Assembly (NCBI RefSeq): GCF_002101585.1
Contig: NZ_LQOT01000019.1
Coordinates: 62,001 to 126,000 of the forward strand
Direction: 5' to 3'
Length of the DNA: 64,000 nt
From: Mycolicibacter engbaekii
GTDB lineage: Bacteria; Actinomycetota; Actinomycetes; Mycobacteriales; Mycobacteriaceae
The translations under genes and the position numbers were made by a program. Shown here piece after piece: positions 1 to 8,642 of this stretch (position 1 is its first letter; every line of letters begins with the position of its first letter). A model generated the notes under the pieces. It saw only the letters and a list, made by a program, of their open reading frames with translations. It had not been told where the DNA came from and ran no database searches.

Positions 1-543
1 TTGCCGGCACACCTCCAACTTCTCCGGGCTTGAGGCCGCCGCGAGCACTTTGACGCCCATTGCCACGCCGAGGTCGACGGCGGCCAGCCCGACGCCGCCG
101 GCCGCGCCCAGCACCACCACCCAGTCGCCTTCGCCGACGCGGGCCACCGAGCGCAGCGCGTGGTAGGCGGTGCGGTAGGTGACGCCGAACCCGGCCGCGG
201 CCGCGTAGTCGATGCCCTCGGGGATCGGTGTTGCGACCGCGGCGGGCACCAGCGCCTGCTCGGCGAAGCCGCCCACGAACGACGTGCCGACCACCCGGTC
301 GCCGGGCGCGAAGGCCACGCCCTCCCCGACCGCCAGCACGTCACCGGCCAGCTCGCTGCCGGGGGTGAACGGCACCGGGATCTTGATCTGATACTTGCCG
401 TCGATCATCAGCACGTCGGGGAAGTTGACCGCCGCCGCGCGCACCCGGACCACCATGGTGCCGGGCCCGGGCTCCGGATTCGGCAGCTCCCGCAGCACCA
501 GGTCTTCGGGCGGCCCGTAGCGCTCGCAGACGATCGCGCGCAT
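1..543 (-). CDS. NADPH:quinone oxidoreductase / zinc-less MDR family protein (partial)
   Basis: The first 181 codons of a medium-chain dehydrogenase/reductase are present; the C-terminus lies outside the window. The N-terminus (MRAIVCERYGPPEDL) and the GroES-like fold segment (VNFPDVLMIDGKY, PFTPGSELAG) are typical of quinone oxidoreductases. The nucleotide-binding loop VVLGAAGGVGLAAVDLG follows near residues 143-159. No structural-zinc cysteine cluster is visible, which fits the zinc-independent QOR branch using NADPH. The start codon overlaps the stop of the upstream TetR gene by one base (TGATG), so it is the last visible gene of the acyl-CoA operon. Its exact substrate cannot be judged. 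Confidence 0.85.
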   Translation of the reverse strand, partial: MRAIVCERYGPPEDLVLRELPNPEPGPGTMVVRVRAAAVNFPDVLMIDGKYQIKIPVPFTPGSELAGDVLAVGEGVAFAPGDRVVGTSFVGGFAEQALVPAAVATPIPEGIDYAAAAGFGVTYRTAYHALRSVARVGEGDWVVVLGAAGGVGLAAVDLGVAMGVKVLAAASSPEKLEVCRQ

Positions 544-1151
544 CAGTGAGCCCCCAGCCCACGCAGGCAGAACGACACGAGATGATCCACATCGGCCGGC
601 GCAGGCCGGCGACCCGTATTGAGGTAGCCACGCATGGTCGACAAGGTAGCGCCAAAGATCAGGTCGGCATCCCGGCGGGGGTCGTCGCCGCCGAGCGCGG
701 CAACCGGCGCGGTGAGCAGATCGCGCAACGGCGCCAGGATCTCCTGGTCGGATAACCGCCGTTGCCCGCCGGCCTCCAGCTGGGTGCTGGCGGCGCGGCT
801 CAGGCTCAGCAGGTGCGGGTCGGAGAGCTGCGCCAGGGCACCGCGAATCCATCGCGCGACCTGGGCCGCCGGCGTGCGTTCCTTGGCCATCTGGTGTTCC
901 AGGTAGGACACCACGATCGCGACGCCGCGTTCCATCACCGCCAGGATCACGTCGTCCTTGCCGGCGAAGTAGCGGTAGAACGCCTTGTTCGACGAGCCCG
1001 CCTCGGCGACGATGTCGCAGACCCGGGGTGGGTCGGGCGCGCTGCGCTGCAACACCGTGACCGCAGCGGCCAGGATGCGCTCCACCTCGGCGGTGGCCTC
1101 GCGCTGCCGGTCGTCGAGCGCGCGGTGCACCGCCGCCTCGACCCGGCTCAT
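543..1151 (-). CDS. TetR family transcriptional regulator of the acyl-CoA operon
   Basis: This 202-residue protein has an N-terminal helix-turn-helix typical of TetR repressors (about residues 40-65, VCDIVAEAGSSNKAFYRYFA, then GKDDVI) and an all-helical ligand domain. The start ATG overlaps the stop of the acyl-CoA dehydrogenase gene as ATGA, and its own stop overlaps the next start as TGATG, so it is translationally coupled inside the operon. I infer autoregulation: a palindrome lies over the promoter at 4320-4334. The ligand is probably an acyl-CoA, as for many mycobacterial TetR proteins linked to fadE genes, but that is inference. Confidence 0.88.
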   Translation of the reverse strand: MSRVEAAVHRALDDRQREATAEVERILAAAVTVLQRSAPDPPRVCDIVAEAGSSNKAFYRYFAGKDDVILAVMERGVAIVVSYLEHQMAKERTPAAQVARWIRGALAQLSDPHLLSLSRAASTQLEAGGQRRLSDQEILAPLRDLLTAPVAALGGDDPRRDADLIFGATLSTMRGYLNTGRRPAPADVDHLVSFCLRGLGAH

Positions 1152-2464
1152 GGTCTGGGCACCGCGGGGATCTCGTCGAGCAGGTGGCCGTATTTCGCGC
1201 GGGCGGCCGCGAGGCGGTTGTCCAGGAACTCGCTGGGCCACTCCGGATCCTCGGCCTCGTAGTCCTTGAGCAGCAGCCGGGCCAGGTTCACCTTGTGCGC
1301 CTCGGTGGGGCCGTCGGCCAGACCCAGCGCCACTCCGCCCAGCAGCACATTCGTCAGCGGCAGCTGTTCGGTCAGGCCCATGGCGCCGTGCACCTGGATG
1401 GCGCGCAACCCGATCGACTTGAGTATCTGCGAGGCCAGGATCTTGCAGACGCCGATCTCGGCCCGGGCCGCCTTCTCGTCGCCGGAGTCGATCAGCCACG
1501 CGGCGTGCAGCACCGTCAGCCGGAACGGGACCAGTTCGGCGTAGGAGTCGGCGATGAAGGCCTGCACGAGCTGCTTGTCGGCCAGCGAACTGCCCTGGGT
1601 GAAGCGGCTTTTGGCGCGGCGGGCCATCATGTCGATGGCGCGCTGCGCCACGCCTATCGAGCGCATGGCGTGATGCAGGCGGCCGCCGGCCAGCCGGCTT
1701 TGCAGGATCAGGAATCCTTGCCCCGGCTCCCCCAGGATCGCGTCGGCCGGCACCCGGACGTCGTCGTAGCGCACCAGCGAATGCCCGGCCTCGTGGGGAT
1801 GCGAGCCGACCAGGTGATGGGTGGCTTCGATGACCAGGCCGGGGGTGTCGGCCGGGACCAGGAAGGTGGACGCCCCGCGGTGCACGGGCACATCCGGGTC
1901 GGTGATGGCCACCACGATGAAAAACGACGCCACCGAGGCGTTGGAGGAGAAGTACTTGCGTCCGGTGATCACCCAGTCGGCATCGTCTTCGGGTCCGGCC
2001 CGCCGGGCCCTGGTGGTGAACACCCGTGGGTCGGCGCCGCCCTGCGGCTCGGTCATCGAGAAACAGGAGAAGATCTCCCCCGACAGCAGCCCCGCCAGGT
2101 AGCGGTCTTTTTGGGCGCGCGTGCCGAAGCGGGCCAGGATCTCGGCGTTTCCGGTGTCGGGGGCCTGGGTGCCGAACACGATCGGCGCCCAGCTGGATCG
2201 GCCGAGGATCTCGTTGATCAGGGTCAGTTTGACCGCCCCGAATCCCTGACCGCCCAGCTCGGGACCCAGGTGCGGAGCCCACAGCCCCTGCTCGCGCACC
2301 CGGTCCTTGAGGGGGTCGACGATACGGCGGCGTTCCTCGGTCAGCGGCAGGTATTCGCAGCCGGGAAACAGCACTTCCAGTGGTTCGACCTCGTCGCGCA
2401 CGAATGAACGGATCCAGTCGAGCTTGGCCTCGAACTCCGGTTCGGTGGAGAAGTCCCACGCCAT
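1148..2464 (-). CDS. acyl-CoA dehydrogenase, ACAD10/ACAD11-like
   Basis: This 438-residue FAD-dependent acyl-CoA dehydrogenase has the usual order: N-terminal helical domain, FAD-contact loop CFSMTEPQGGAD (about residues 136-147), beta domain, and C-terminal helical domain. Segments such as QAPDTGNAEIL, GRLHHAMRSIGVAQRAI and LADGPTEAHKVNLARLLL resemble the ACAD domain of ACAD10/ACAD11 more than ordinary FadE proteins (comparison from memory). The APH-like kinase two genes upstream is the second half of those eukaryotic fusions. It sits in an operon with SDR and TetR genes and overlaps the TetR start by four bases. A 4-phosphoacyl-CoA substrate is an inference from this context. Confidence 0.9.
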   Translation of the reverse strand: MAWDFSTEPEFEAKLDWIRSFVRDEVEPLEVLFPGCEYLPLTEERRRIVDPLKDRVREQGLWAPHLGPELGGQGFGAVKLTLINEILGRSSWAPIVFGTQAPDTGNAEILARFGTRAQKDRYLAGLLSGEIFSCFSMTEPQGGADPRVFTTRARRAGPEDDADWVITGRKYFSSNASVASFFIVVAITDPDVPVHRGASTFLVPADTPGLVIEATHHLVGSHPHEAGHSLVRYDDVRVPADAILGEPGQGFLILQSRLAGGRLHHAMRSIGVAQRAIDMMARRAKSRFTQGSSLADKQLVQAFIADSYAELVPFRLTVLHAAWLIDSGDEKAARAEIGVCKILASQILKSIGLRAIQVHGAMGLTEQLPLTNVLLGGVALGLADGPTEAHKVNLARLLLKDYEAEDPEWPSEFLDNRLAAARAKYGHLLDEIPAVPRP

Positions 2465-2488
2465 CGCTTCGTTCCTTTCGTCTGTGCC

Positions 2489-3250
2489 TCAGGCACTGCC
2501 GCCGTCGGCCCGCAGGATCGAGCCGGTGGTGAAACTGGAGGCATCCGACATCAAGAACAGGGCTGCGCCGACGATCTCGGGCGGATTCCCGGCGCGCTGC
2601 AATGCCGCGGAGCCGAACGGGTTGGCGGCCTGTCCGAAATCCCAGGCTTTGGAGATGTCGGTGAGAAAGGGGCCGGGCATCAAGGTGTTGACCCGCACCG
2701 TCGGCCCGAAAGCCTGGGCCAGCGCCTCGGTCATGACGTTGAGGCCGGCCTTGGCCGCGGCGTAGGGAATGAAGGAGGGGTGCGGGCGCAGCGACCCGTG
2801 GGTGCTGACATTGATGATCGATCCCCGGCCGGCCGCCACCATCCGTTCACCGATCAACGCCGACAACCGAAAGGGCCCTTTGAGGTTGAGGTTGACCACG
2901 GCGTCGAACATCTTCTCGGTGACGTCGGTCTGTTTGTCGTAGACCGGCGACATGCCGGCGTTGTTGACCAACACGTCGACCCGGCCGAACCGCTGATAGG
3001 CCGCATCGACCAATCCGTCGAGCTCATCCCAGCGCCCGACGTGCACGGCGTAGGGCATCACCGAGCGTCCGGTGGCGGCCTCGATCTCTGCGGCGACCAG
3101 CTGGCAGGCCTGATATTTGCGGCTGGCGATCAGCACGTCCGCGCCGCACCGGGCGGCGGCCATCGCCATCTCGCGGCCCAGGCCGCGACTGCCGCCGGTG
3201 ATCAGGACCACGCGGTCGGTCAGGTCGAAGAGCGTGTCAGCGTAGCCCAT
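2489..3250 (-). CDS. short-chain dehydrogenase/reductase
   Basis: This is a 253-residue classical SDR. The cofactor loop TGGSRGLG is at residues 18-25, NNAG at 96-99, the catalytic serine near 149 (NVSTHGS) and Y163-AAA-K167. A longer reading frame exists upstream, but the ATG at 3250 has a GAGG ribosome binding site about seven bases away and starts two bases after the stop of the kinase gene, so I chose it. The protein probably oxidises or reduces a hydroxyacyl or keto intermediate handled by the neighbouring acyl-CoA dehydrogenase and kinase. The substrate is not visible from sequence. Confidence 0.9.
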   Translation of the reverse strand: MGYADTLFDLTDRVVLITGGSRGLGREMAMAAARCGADVLIASRKYQACQLVAAEIEAATGRSVMPYAVHVGRWDELDGLVDAAYQRFGRVDVLVNNAGMSPVYDKQTDVTEKMFDAVVNLNLKGPFRLSALIGERMVAAGRGSIINVSTHGSLRPHPSFIPYAAAKAGLNVMTEALAQAFGPTVRVNTLMPGPFLTDISKAWDFGQAANPFGSAALQRAGNPPEIVGAALFLMSDASSFTTGSILRADGGSA

Positions 3251-3251
3251 G

Positions 3252-4295
3252 TCAACCTCGCTTCGACGGAAGGGAACGGGCGAGTTCGGCTGCGGCACCG
3301 ATCAACTGCGGGATCATCGGTCCCATGGCGGCGGCGATCTGCGGGTCGACCGCCGCGCCGCTGACCGAGGCGGCGTAGGTCTTCTCCAGCACGATCCCCA
3401 GCTTCCAGTTGGCTAGCACCAGGTAGTAGTCGATGTTCTCGGTGGACAGGCCGCTGAGCCGCTCGTAGTGCGCCAGCAGCTCGGATCGGGCCGGCATGCC
3501 GGCGAGGTCGGCGTAATACCCGTCGGTGCGCGGGTTCTCGCCGTCGTAGCCCAGCAACGCCCAGGCCAGGTCCAGCAGCGGATCCCCGACGGTCGTCATC
3601 TCCCAGTCGATGATGGCGACCAGTTTCGCTGGTGCCCCGTGGGCGTACATCACGTTGGCGAACTGGTAGTCGCCGTGCATGATGCCCGGGGTGTAGTGCT
3701 GCGGCCGGTTGCGGCGCAACCAGTCCGCGGCCTCGTCGAGACCCGGCAGCTCCCGCACCCGGTAGCGGTCCAGGAATGCCAGCCATCGGTCCACCTGGCG
3801 CTCGTGGAATCCGTCCGGGCGGCCGAACCCTTCGAGGCCCTGCGCCCGCCAGTCCACCCGGCCGAGCCGGGCGGCGCCCTCGACCAGCTCGAAAGCCAGG
3901 CCGCGGCGGGCATCTCGGTCCGAGTCGAACGGGGCCGGCCAGGCGTTGCCGGTCGAATTCCAGCCGGTCACCTCCGCCATGACATAGAACGGGGTGCCGA
4001 GCAGCTCGCCGTCGTCAGCGGCGATCAGCTGCGCGTGCGGTACGTCGGTGCCCGACAACGCCCGCACCAGGCGGATCTCGCGCCGCAGCCCGTCGATGCG
4101 GGCGGCGTCAGCGCGCGGGCCGGGCATCCGCAGCACCATGGCGGCCTCGCCCCGGCGCACCCGGTAGAGCGTGTTCTGCGAACCTCCGGTCAGCGGTTCA
4201 AGCCGGGGATACTCGCCCTGGCCAGGGGCGCCGTGGGCGTCGAGCCATCGCCCCAGCCGGTCGCCGTCGAGCCGGGACCGCTGGACCTCCGCCAT
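3252..4295 (-). CDS. APH-family phosphotransferase (ACAD10/11 kinase-domain type)
   Basis: This 347-residue protein has the aminoglycoside phosphotransferase/choline kinase fold. The glycine-rich loop is GGSQNTLYRV (38-47), the Brenner motif HGDYQFANV is at 207-215, and the metal-binding IIDWEMTTVGDPLLDLAW is at 228-245. Close context with fadE and SDR genes argues against antibiotic resistance and for acyl-CoA metabolism, as in the LvaA kinase of levulinate catabolism and the kinase domain of ACAD10/11. I chose the ATG at 4295 because GCGAGGTG lies just upstream; an in-frame ATG at 4337 lies inside the palindromic promoter region. It is the first gene of the operon. Confidence 0.88.
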   Translation of the reverse strand: MAEVQRSRLDGDRLGRWLDAHGAPGQGEYPRLEPLTGGSQNTLYRVRRGEAAMVLRMPGPRADAARIDGLRREIRLVRALSGTDVPHAQLIAADDGELLGTPFYVMAEVTGWNSTGNAWPAPFDSDRDARRGLAFELVEGAARLGRVDWRAQGLEGFGRPDGFHERQVDRWLAFLDRYRVRELPGLDEAADWLRRNRPQHYTPGIMHGDYQFANVMYAHGAPAKLVAIIDWEMTTVGDPLLDLAWALLGYDGENPRTDGYYADLAGMPARSELLAHYERLSGLSTENIDYYLVLANWKLGIVLEKTYAASVSGAAVDPQIAAAMGPMIPQLIGAAAELARSLPSKRG

Positions 4296-4319
4296 CTTGC
4301 ACCTCGCAATCTCCAAACA

Positions 4320-4334
4320 GAGAATAGCGTTCTC
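4320..4334 (-). promoter_or_regulatory. palindromic operator over the -10 of the kinase-SDR-fadE-TetR operon
   Basis: On the plus strand GAGAATAGCGTTCTC forms two 5-bp arms (GAGAA / TTCTC) around a 5-base centre. Read on the minus strand it contains TATTCT, a plausible -10 box about 30 bases before the start of the kinase gene. A palindrome overlapping the -10 fits repression by the TetR protein encoded in the same operon. The assignment of the regulator is inference. Confidence 0.5.
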
Positions 4335-4358
4335 CACGGAGCCGGTGGGCGGATCGGC

Positions 4359-5537
4359 CTATCCGGTGAGCACCTCGGAGATCGGGGCTCCCGTGGCGAT
4401 CTTGCCGCGGGCCCCCATCACCTTGCCGGGCCGGCCGGCGCCCACCACCCCGGCCAGCACGCCGTTGCGCTCGTAGTAGGCCAGGAACTTGTGACCGTCG
4501 TCCTCGACCAGGTGCACGGTGTCGGTGGCCTCCGGCTCGCCCAGGCACTGGATCTTCACGTCGTACTGGTCGCTCCAGAAATACGCCGGTACCGCCACGT
4601 CGTGCAGCGACTCGCGGCCCAGTATGTTCGGGACCATGGTCCGGGCCTGGGCGACAACGTTGCTCCAGTGCTCCACGCGCACCTGATGCCCCTCGCGGCC
4701 CCGCCAGAATGCGACGTCGCCAACCGCCCACACCCGCGGCGCACTGGTGCGGCCGGTCGCGTCACACACCACCCCGTTGTCCAGCTCCACACCGGAGCCC
4801 TCCAGCCACTCGGTCGCCGGCGTCGAGCCGACTCCGAGCACCACCACGTCGGCCGAAAGTTCGGTTCCGTCGGTGAGCACCACGGTCTGGACCCGTCCCG
4901 CGCCGCGAACTTCGGCCACCCCGACGCCGCTGCGGACGTCGACGCCGTTGGCCCGGTGCAGCCGCGCCACCAGTTCGCCGATCTGCTCACCGAGCACCGC
5001 GGCCAGCGGCGCCGGCTGCGGCTCGACCAGGACCACCTCCAGGCCCAGCTTGCGCAGGCTGGCCGCCGCCTCACAACCGATGAAGCCGGCCCCGATCACC
5101 ACCGCCCGGCCCGCCCCGGCTGCGTCGTCGCGCACCGCCAGGCTGTCCTCGAAGGACCGGATCACCCGGATTCCGTCGAGGTCGGGCAGGCTCGGGATGC
5201 GCCGCGGCACCAGCCCGGTGGCGATCACCAGGTGGTCGTAGCCGAGCACGGTGCCGTCGGCCAGGGTCACTTGCTGCGCCGCGGTGTCGACGCTGCGGGC
5301 CCCGCAGCCCAACCGCAGGCTGATGTCGTGCTGGGCGTAGAACTCGGGGGGCTCGAGCGTGGTGTCGTCACGCTCGCCGCGCAGCACCTCTTTGGTCAGC
5401 GGCGGCCGGTCGTACGGCGGGCGGGTCTCGTCGGAGACGATCGTGATCGGGCCCGCGTATTCCGCGCGCCGCAGTTCCTCGGCTGTGCGCACGGCTGCCA
5501 GGCCGCCGCCGACGATGACGATCCCGTTGTCGGGCAC
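4359..5537 (-). CDS. ferredoxin reductase-type FAD/NAD(P)H oxidoreductase (Rv0688-like)
   Basis: This 392-residue flavoprotein has an N-terminal FAD Rossmann motif (IVIVGGGLAAVRTAEEL) and a second, NAD(P)H-binding one (VVIGAGFIGCEAAASLRKLG). It ends with the reductase domain containing VWAVGDVAFW, the FAD-contact GD motif. The family passes electrons from NAD(P)H to a ferredoxin or similar carrier for P450s or oxygenases. I chose the second of two adjacent GTG codons (5537), six bases after GGGGG. It follows the mycofactocin-coupled SDR gene by 32 bases on the same strand, as in M. tuberculosis Rv0687-Rv0688, so the two are probably co-transcribed. No ferredoxin gene is adjacent. Confidence 0.87.
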   Translation of the reverse strand: MPDNGIVIVGGGLAAVRTAEELRRAEYAGPITIVSDETRPPYDRPPLTKEVLRGERDDTTLEPPEFYAQHDISLRLGCGARSVDTAAQQVTLADGTVLGYDHLVIATGLVPRRIPSLPDLDGIRVIRSFEDSLAVRDDAAGAGRAVVIGAGFIGCEAAASLRKLGLEVVLVEPQPAPLAAVLGEQIGELVARLHRANGVDVRSGVGVAEVRGAGRVQTVVLTDGTELSADVVVLGVGSTPATEWLEGSGVELDNGVVCDATGRTSAPRVWAVGDVAFWRGREGHQVRVEHWSNVVAQARTMVPNILGRESLHDVAVPAYFWSDQYDVKIQCLGEPEATDTVHLVEDDGHKFLAYYERNGVLAGVVGAGRPGKVMGARGKIATGAPISEVLTG

Positions 5538-5569
5538 CACTATCCCCCTGTTCTGCCGACCAGAGGCGA

Positions 5570-6409
<840 letters not shown>

Positions 6410-6423
6410 CTAACAGCTCGATC

Positions 6424-6437
6424 TAGAACGTGTTCTA
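6424..6437. promoter_or_regulatory. KstR-type palindromic operator
   Basis: TAGAACGTGTTCTA is a perfect 14-bp palindrome except for its two-base centre and matches the KstR consensus TnnAACnnGTTnnA. It lies between the end of the SHOCT membrane protein gene and the start of the SDR gene, 24 bases upstream of the latter. A possible -10 (TTAGCCT) lies between site and start on the minus strand. KstR represses sterol catabolism genes in mycobacteria; another TetR protein with the same half-site is possible. Confidence 0.6.
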
Positions 6438-6451
6438 CCGATCGTGGCCCG

Positions 6452-7258
6452 TCATAACTCGGCGATGATCTGCTGGCGCTTCTGGTGGTACTCGTCGTCG
6501 GTGACGACTCCGTCCCGGCGCAGCACCTCCAATTCCTGCAGGCGCTCTCCCGCCGATCGCGGCTCGGCGCCGTCCCGGCCCGCCGCCGCCTCGGTGCTCT
6601 GCTCGGCGGCCCGGCGGACCACCGCGGCCACCTGCTGGCGCACCGTCGGGTCGGAGCGGATGTCGATCTGGCCCTGCACCGGGACGCCGTGCGCCCGCAG
6701 GATCTGCAGGATCTCCATCACCGGGCCGGTGTGGCCGGTCAGATCGTAGGTCTTGTTGTCCTCGGCGAGGGTGAACCGTGCCGGGACCGTGCCGCCCAGC
6801 AGCGCGCTGCGCTGCCAATCGACGCGGAAGTCGTTGGTGGCGGGGTCGACCAGGACGGCAAGCCGGCGCGCGGTGATCACCGGCAACCGGTTCAGGGTGG
6901 CCAGCACGCGGTCCTGGGCGTCGAACGGCGCCAGACCCGGCCCTTCGATGTGCAGGTCGAGTTTGACCAGGGGCTGGTTGTTGACCCGGGTCGAGGTCTC
7001 GTGAATGGCGACCACCTGCGCCAGGGCCAGCACGCCGTGCTGTTCGAGGTACTGCTGCCGGCTCGCGGCCTTCGCTCCGTAGCCGGTCCACAGCACCGCG
7101 GCCACGACGTCAGCACAGGTGACCGCAATGCCCCAGTAGAGCATCCATTCCAGTCCCGCCAGCCTGCCGAAGCCCAGATAGCAGATCAGGAAGATGGGCC
7201 CCACCAGCCCGCCGAACAACAGGACCATGAACTGGGCTTTCACGTAGCGCCACACCAT
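6452..7258 (-). CDS. membrane protein with C-terminal SHOCT domain (Rv0686-like)
   Basis: This 268-residue protein has two hydrophobic segments near its N-terminus (about residues 8-29 and 37-57), a soluble middle part, and a C-terminal SHOCT-type motif (ERLQELEVLRRDGVVTDDEY, then HQKRQQIIAEL). SHOCT domains are short oligomerisation-type helices found at the ends of many bacterial proteins. I chose the ATG at 7258; a longer frame from 7297 overlaps the tuf terminator and is unlikely. No good ribosome binding site is seen. It lies downstream of tuf on the same strand but is separated from it by a terminator. The function is unknown. Confidence 0.75.
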   Translation of the reverse strand: MVWRYVKAQFMVLLFGGLVGPIFLICYLGFGRLAGLEWMLYWGIAVTCADVVAAVLWTGYGAKAASRQQYLEQHGVLALAQVVAIHETSTRVNNQPLVKLDLHIEGPGLAPFDAQDRVLATLNRLPVITARRLAVLVDPATNDFRVDWQRSALLGGTVPARFTLAEDNKTYDLTGHTGPVMEILQILRAHGVPVQGQIDIRSDPTVRQQVAAVVRRAAEQSTEAAAGRDGAEPRSAGERLQELEVLRRDGVVTDDEYHQKRQQIIAEL

Positions 7259-7300
7259 GTGGCACAGAATATCGCCGTGTCGGGTTCTCGCCGGCAAATA

Positions 7301-7337
7301 CGAAAGCCCCCTTCCCGCGCGGGGAAGGGGGCTTTCG
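7301..7337 (-). terminator. intrinsic terminator of tuf
   Basis: A perfect 16-bp stem (CGAAAGCCCCCTTCCC and its complement) closes a 5-base loop 24 bases after the tuf stop codon. A second small hairpin, TCTGC-tetraloop-GCAGA at 7340-7353, lies between the stop and this stem. The same two-part arrangement occurs after rpoC. Confidence 0.85.
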
Positions 7338-7360
7338 CCTCTGCTGACGCAGAAAGAGAA

Positions 7361-8551
7361 CTACTTGATGATCTTGGTGACCCGGCCGGCGCCGACGGTA
7401 CGACCACCCTCGCGGATGGCGAACCGCAGACCCTCGTCCATGGCGACAGGCTGGATCAGCTTGACGCTCATCTCGGTGTTGTCACCGGGCATCACCATTT
7501 CGGTGCCCTCCGGCAGCGTCACCACACCGGTCACGTCCGTGGTCCGGAAGTAGAACTGCGGACGGTAGTTGTTGAAGAACGGCGTGTGGCGACCACCCTC
7601 GTCCTTGGACAGGATGTAGGCCTGGCCCTCGAACTCGGTGTGCGGGGTGGTGGTGCCGGGCTTGACCACAACCTGGCCGCGCTCGACGTCCTCACGCTTG
7701 ATACCACGGATCAGCAGACCGACGTTGTCACCGGCCTGGCCCTGGTCCAGCAGCTTGCGGAACATCTCGACACCGGTGACGGTGGTCTTGGTGGTCTCCG
7801 GACGGATGCCGACGATCTCGACTTCCTCGTTGACGTTGATCACGCCACGCTCGACACGACCGGTGACAACGGTGCCACGACCGGTGATCGTGAAGACGTC
7901 CTCAACGGGCATCAGGAACGGCTTGTCGGTCTCGCGGACCGGGTCCGGGATGGACTCGTCGACGGCGTCCATCAGGTCCTCGACGGACTTGACCCACTTC
8001 TCGTCACCCTCGAGGGCCTTCAGAGCCGACACCCGGACCACCGGGGCCTCCTCGTCGAACTCCTGGGCGCCCAGCAGTTCGCGGACCTCCATCTCGACGA
8101 GCTCGAGCAGCTCCTCGTCGTCGACCATGTCGGACTTGTTCAGCGCCACCAGGATGTAGGGCACACCCACCTGACGGGCCAGCAGCACGTGCTCGCGGGT
8201 CTGCGGCATGGGGCCGTCAGTGGCCGCGACCACCAGGATCGCGCCGTCCATCTGGGCGGCACCGGTGATCATGTTCTTGATGTAGTCGGCGTGGCCCGGC
8301 GCGTCGACGTGGGCGTAGTGCCGCTTCTCGGTCTGGTACTCCACGTGGGAGATGTTGATCGTGATACCACGCTGGCGCTCTTCGGGAGCGTTGTCGATCT
8401 GGTCGAACGCGCGGGACTCGTTCAGGTTCGGGTACTTGTCGTGCAGAACCTTGGTGATAGCCGCGGTCAGCGTGGTCTTGCCGTGGTCAACGTGACCGAT
8501 GGTCCCGATGTTGACGTGCGGCTTCGTCCGCTCGAACTTCGCCTTCGCCAC
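7361..8551 (-). CDS. tuf: elongation factor Tu
   Basis: This 396-residue GTPase delivers aminoacyl-tRNA to the ribosome. GTP-binding motifs are G1 GHVDHGKT (19-26), G3 DAPGH, and G4 NKSD. The three EF-Tu domains are complete and end in [10 protein letters not shown]. The start is GTG at 8551, preceded by AGGAGG with ideal spacing; there is no ATG at this position and further upstream codons are not conserved in the family. It is the last gene of the str operon, 91 bases after fusA, and is followed by a strong terminator. The sequence is very close to M. tuberculosis Tuf. Confidence 0.99.
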   Translation of the reverse strand: MAKAKFERTKPHVNIGTIGHVDHGKTTLTAAITKVLHDKYPNLNESRAFDQIDNAPEERQRGITINISHVEYQTEKRHYAHVDAPGHADYIKNMITGAAQMDGAILVVAATDGPMPQTREHVLLARQVGVPYILVALNKSDMVDDEELLELVEMEVRELLGAQEFDEEAPVVRVSALKALEGDEKWVKSVEDLMDAVDESIPDPVRETDKPFLMPVEDVFTITGRGTVVTGRVERGVINVNEEVEIVGIRPETTKTTVTGVEMFRKLLDQGQAGDNVGLLIRGIKREDVERGQVVVKPGTTTPHTEFEGQAYILSKDEGGRHTPFFNNYRPQFYFRTTDVTGVVTLPEGTEMVMPGDNTEMSVKLIQPVAMDEGLRFAIREGGRTVGAGRVTKIIK

Positions 8552-8642
8552 TTCTTGTCCTCCTGGACTTGTTGGTGCTGGGTTACAGCAGGATTGATCT
8601 TTTCTGGTTTGTGCCACCGTAGCGGCACGGGCGGGCAGCTGG

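Noticed and set aside
543..2459. Single 638-codon frame across the TetR and acyl-CoA dehydrogenase region
   Set aside because: Only its C-terminal third is real (the TetR protein); the first two thirds are the wrong frame of the acyl-CoA dehydrogenase gene.
3252..4295. Aminoglycoside resistance gene
   Set aside because: The APH fold is present, but context with fadE, SDR and TetR genes and the ACAD10/11 parallel favour lipid metabolism.
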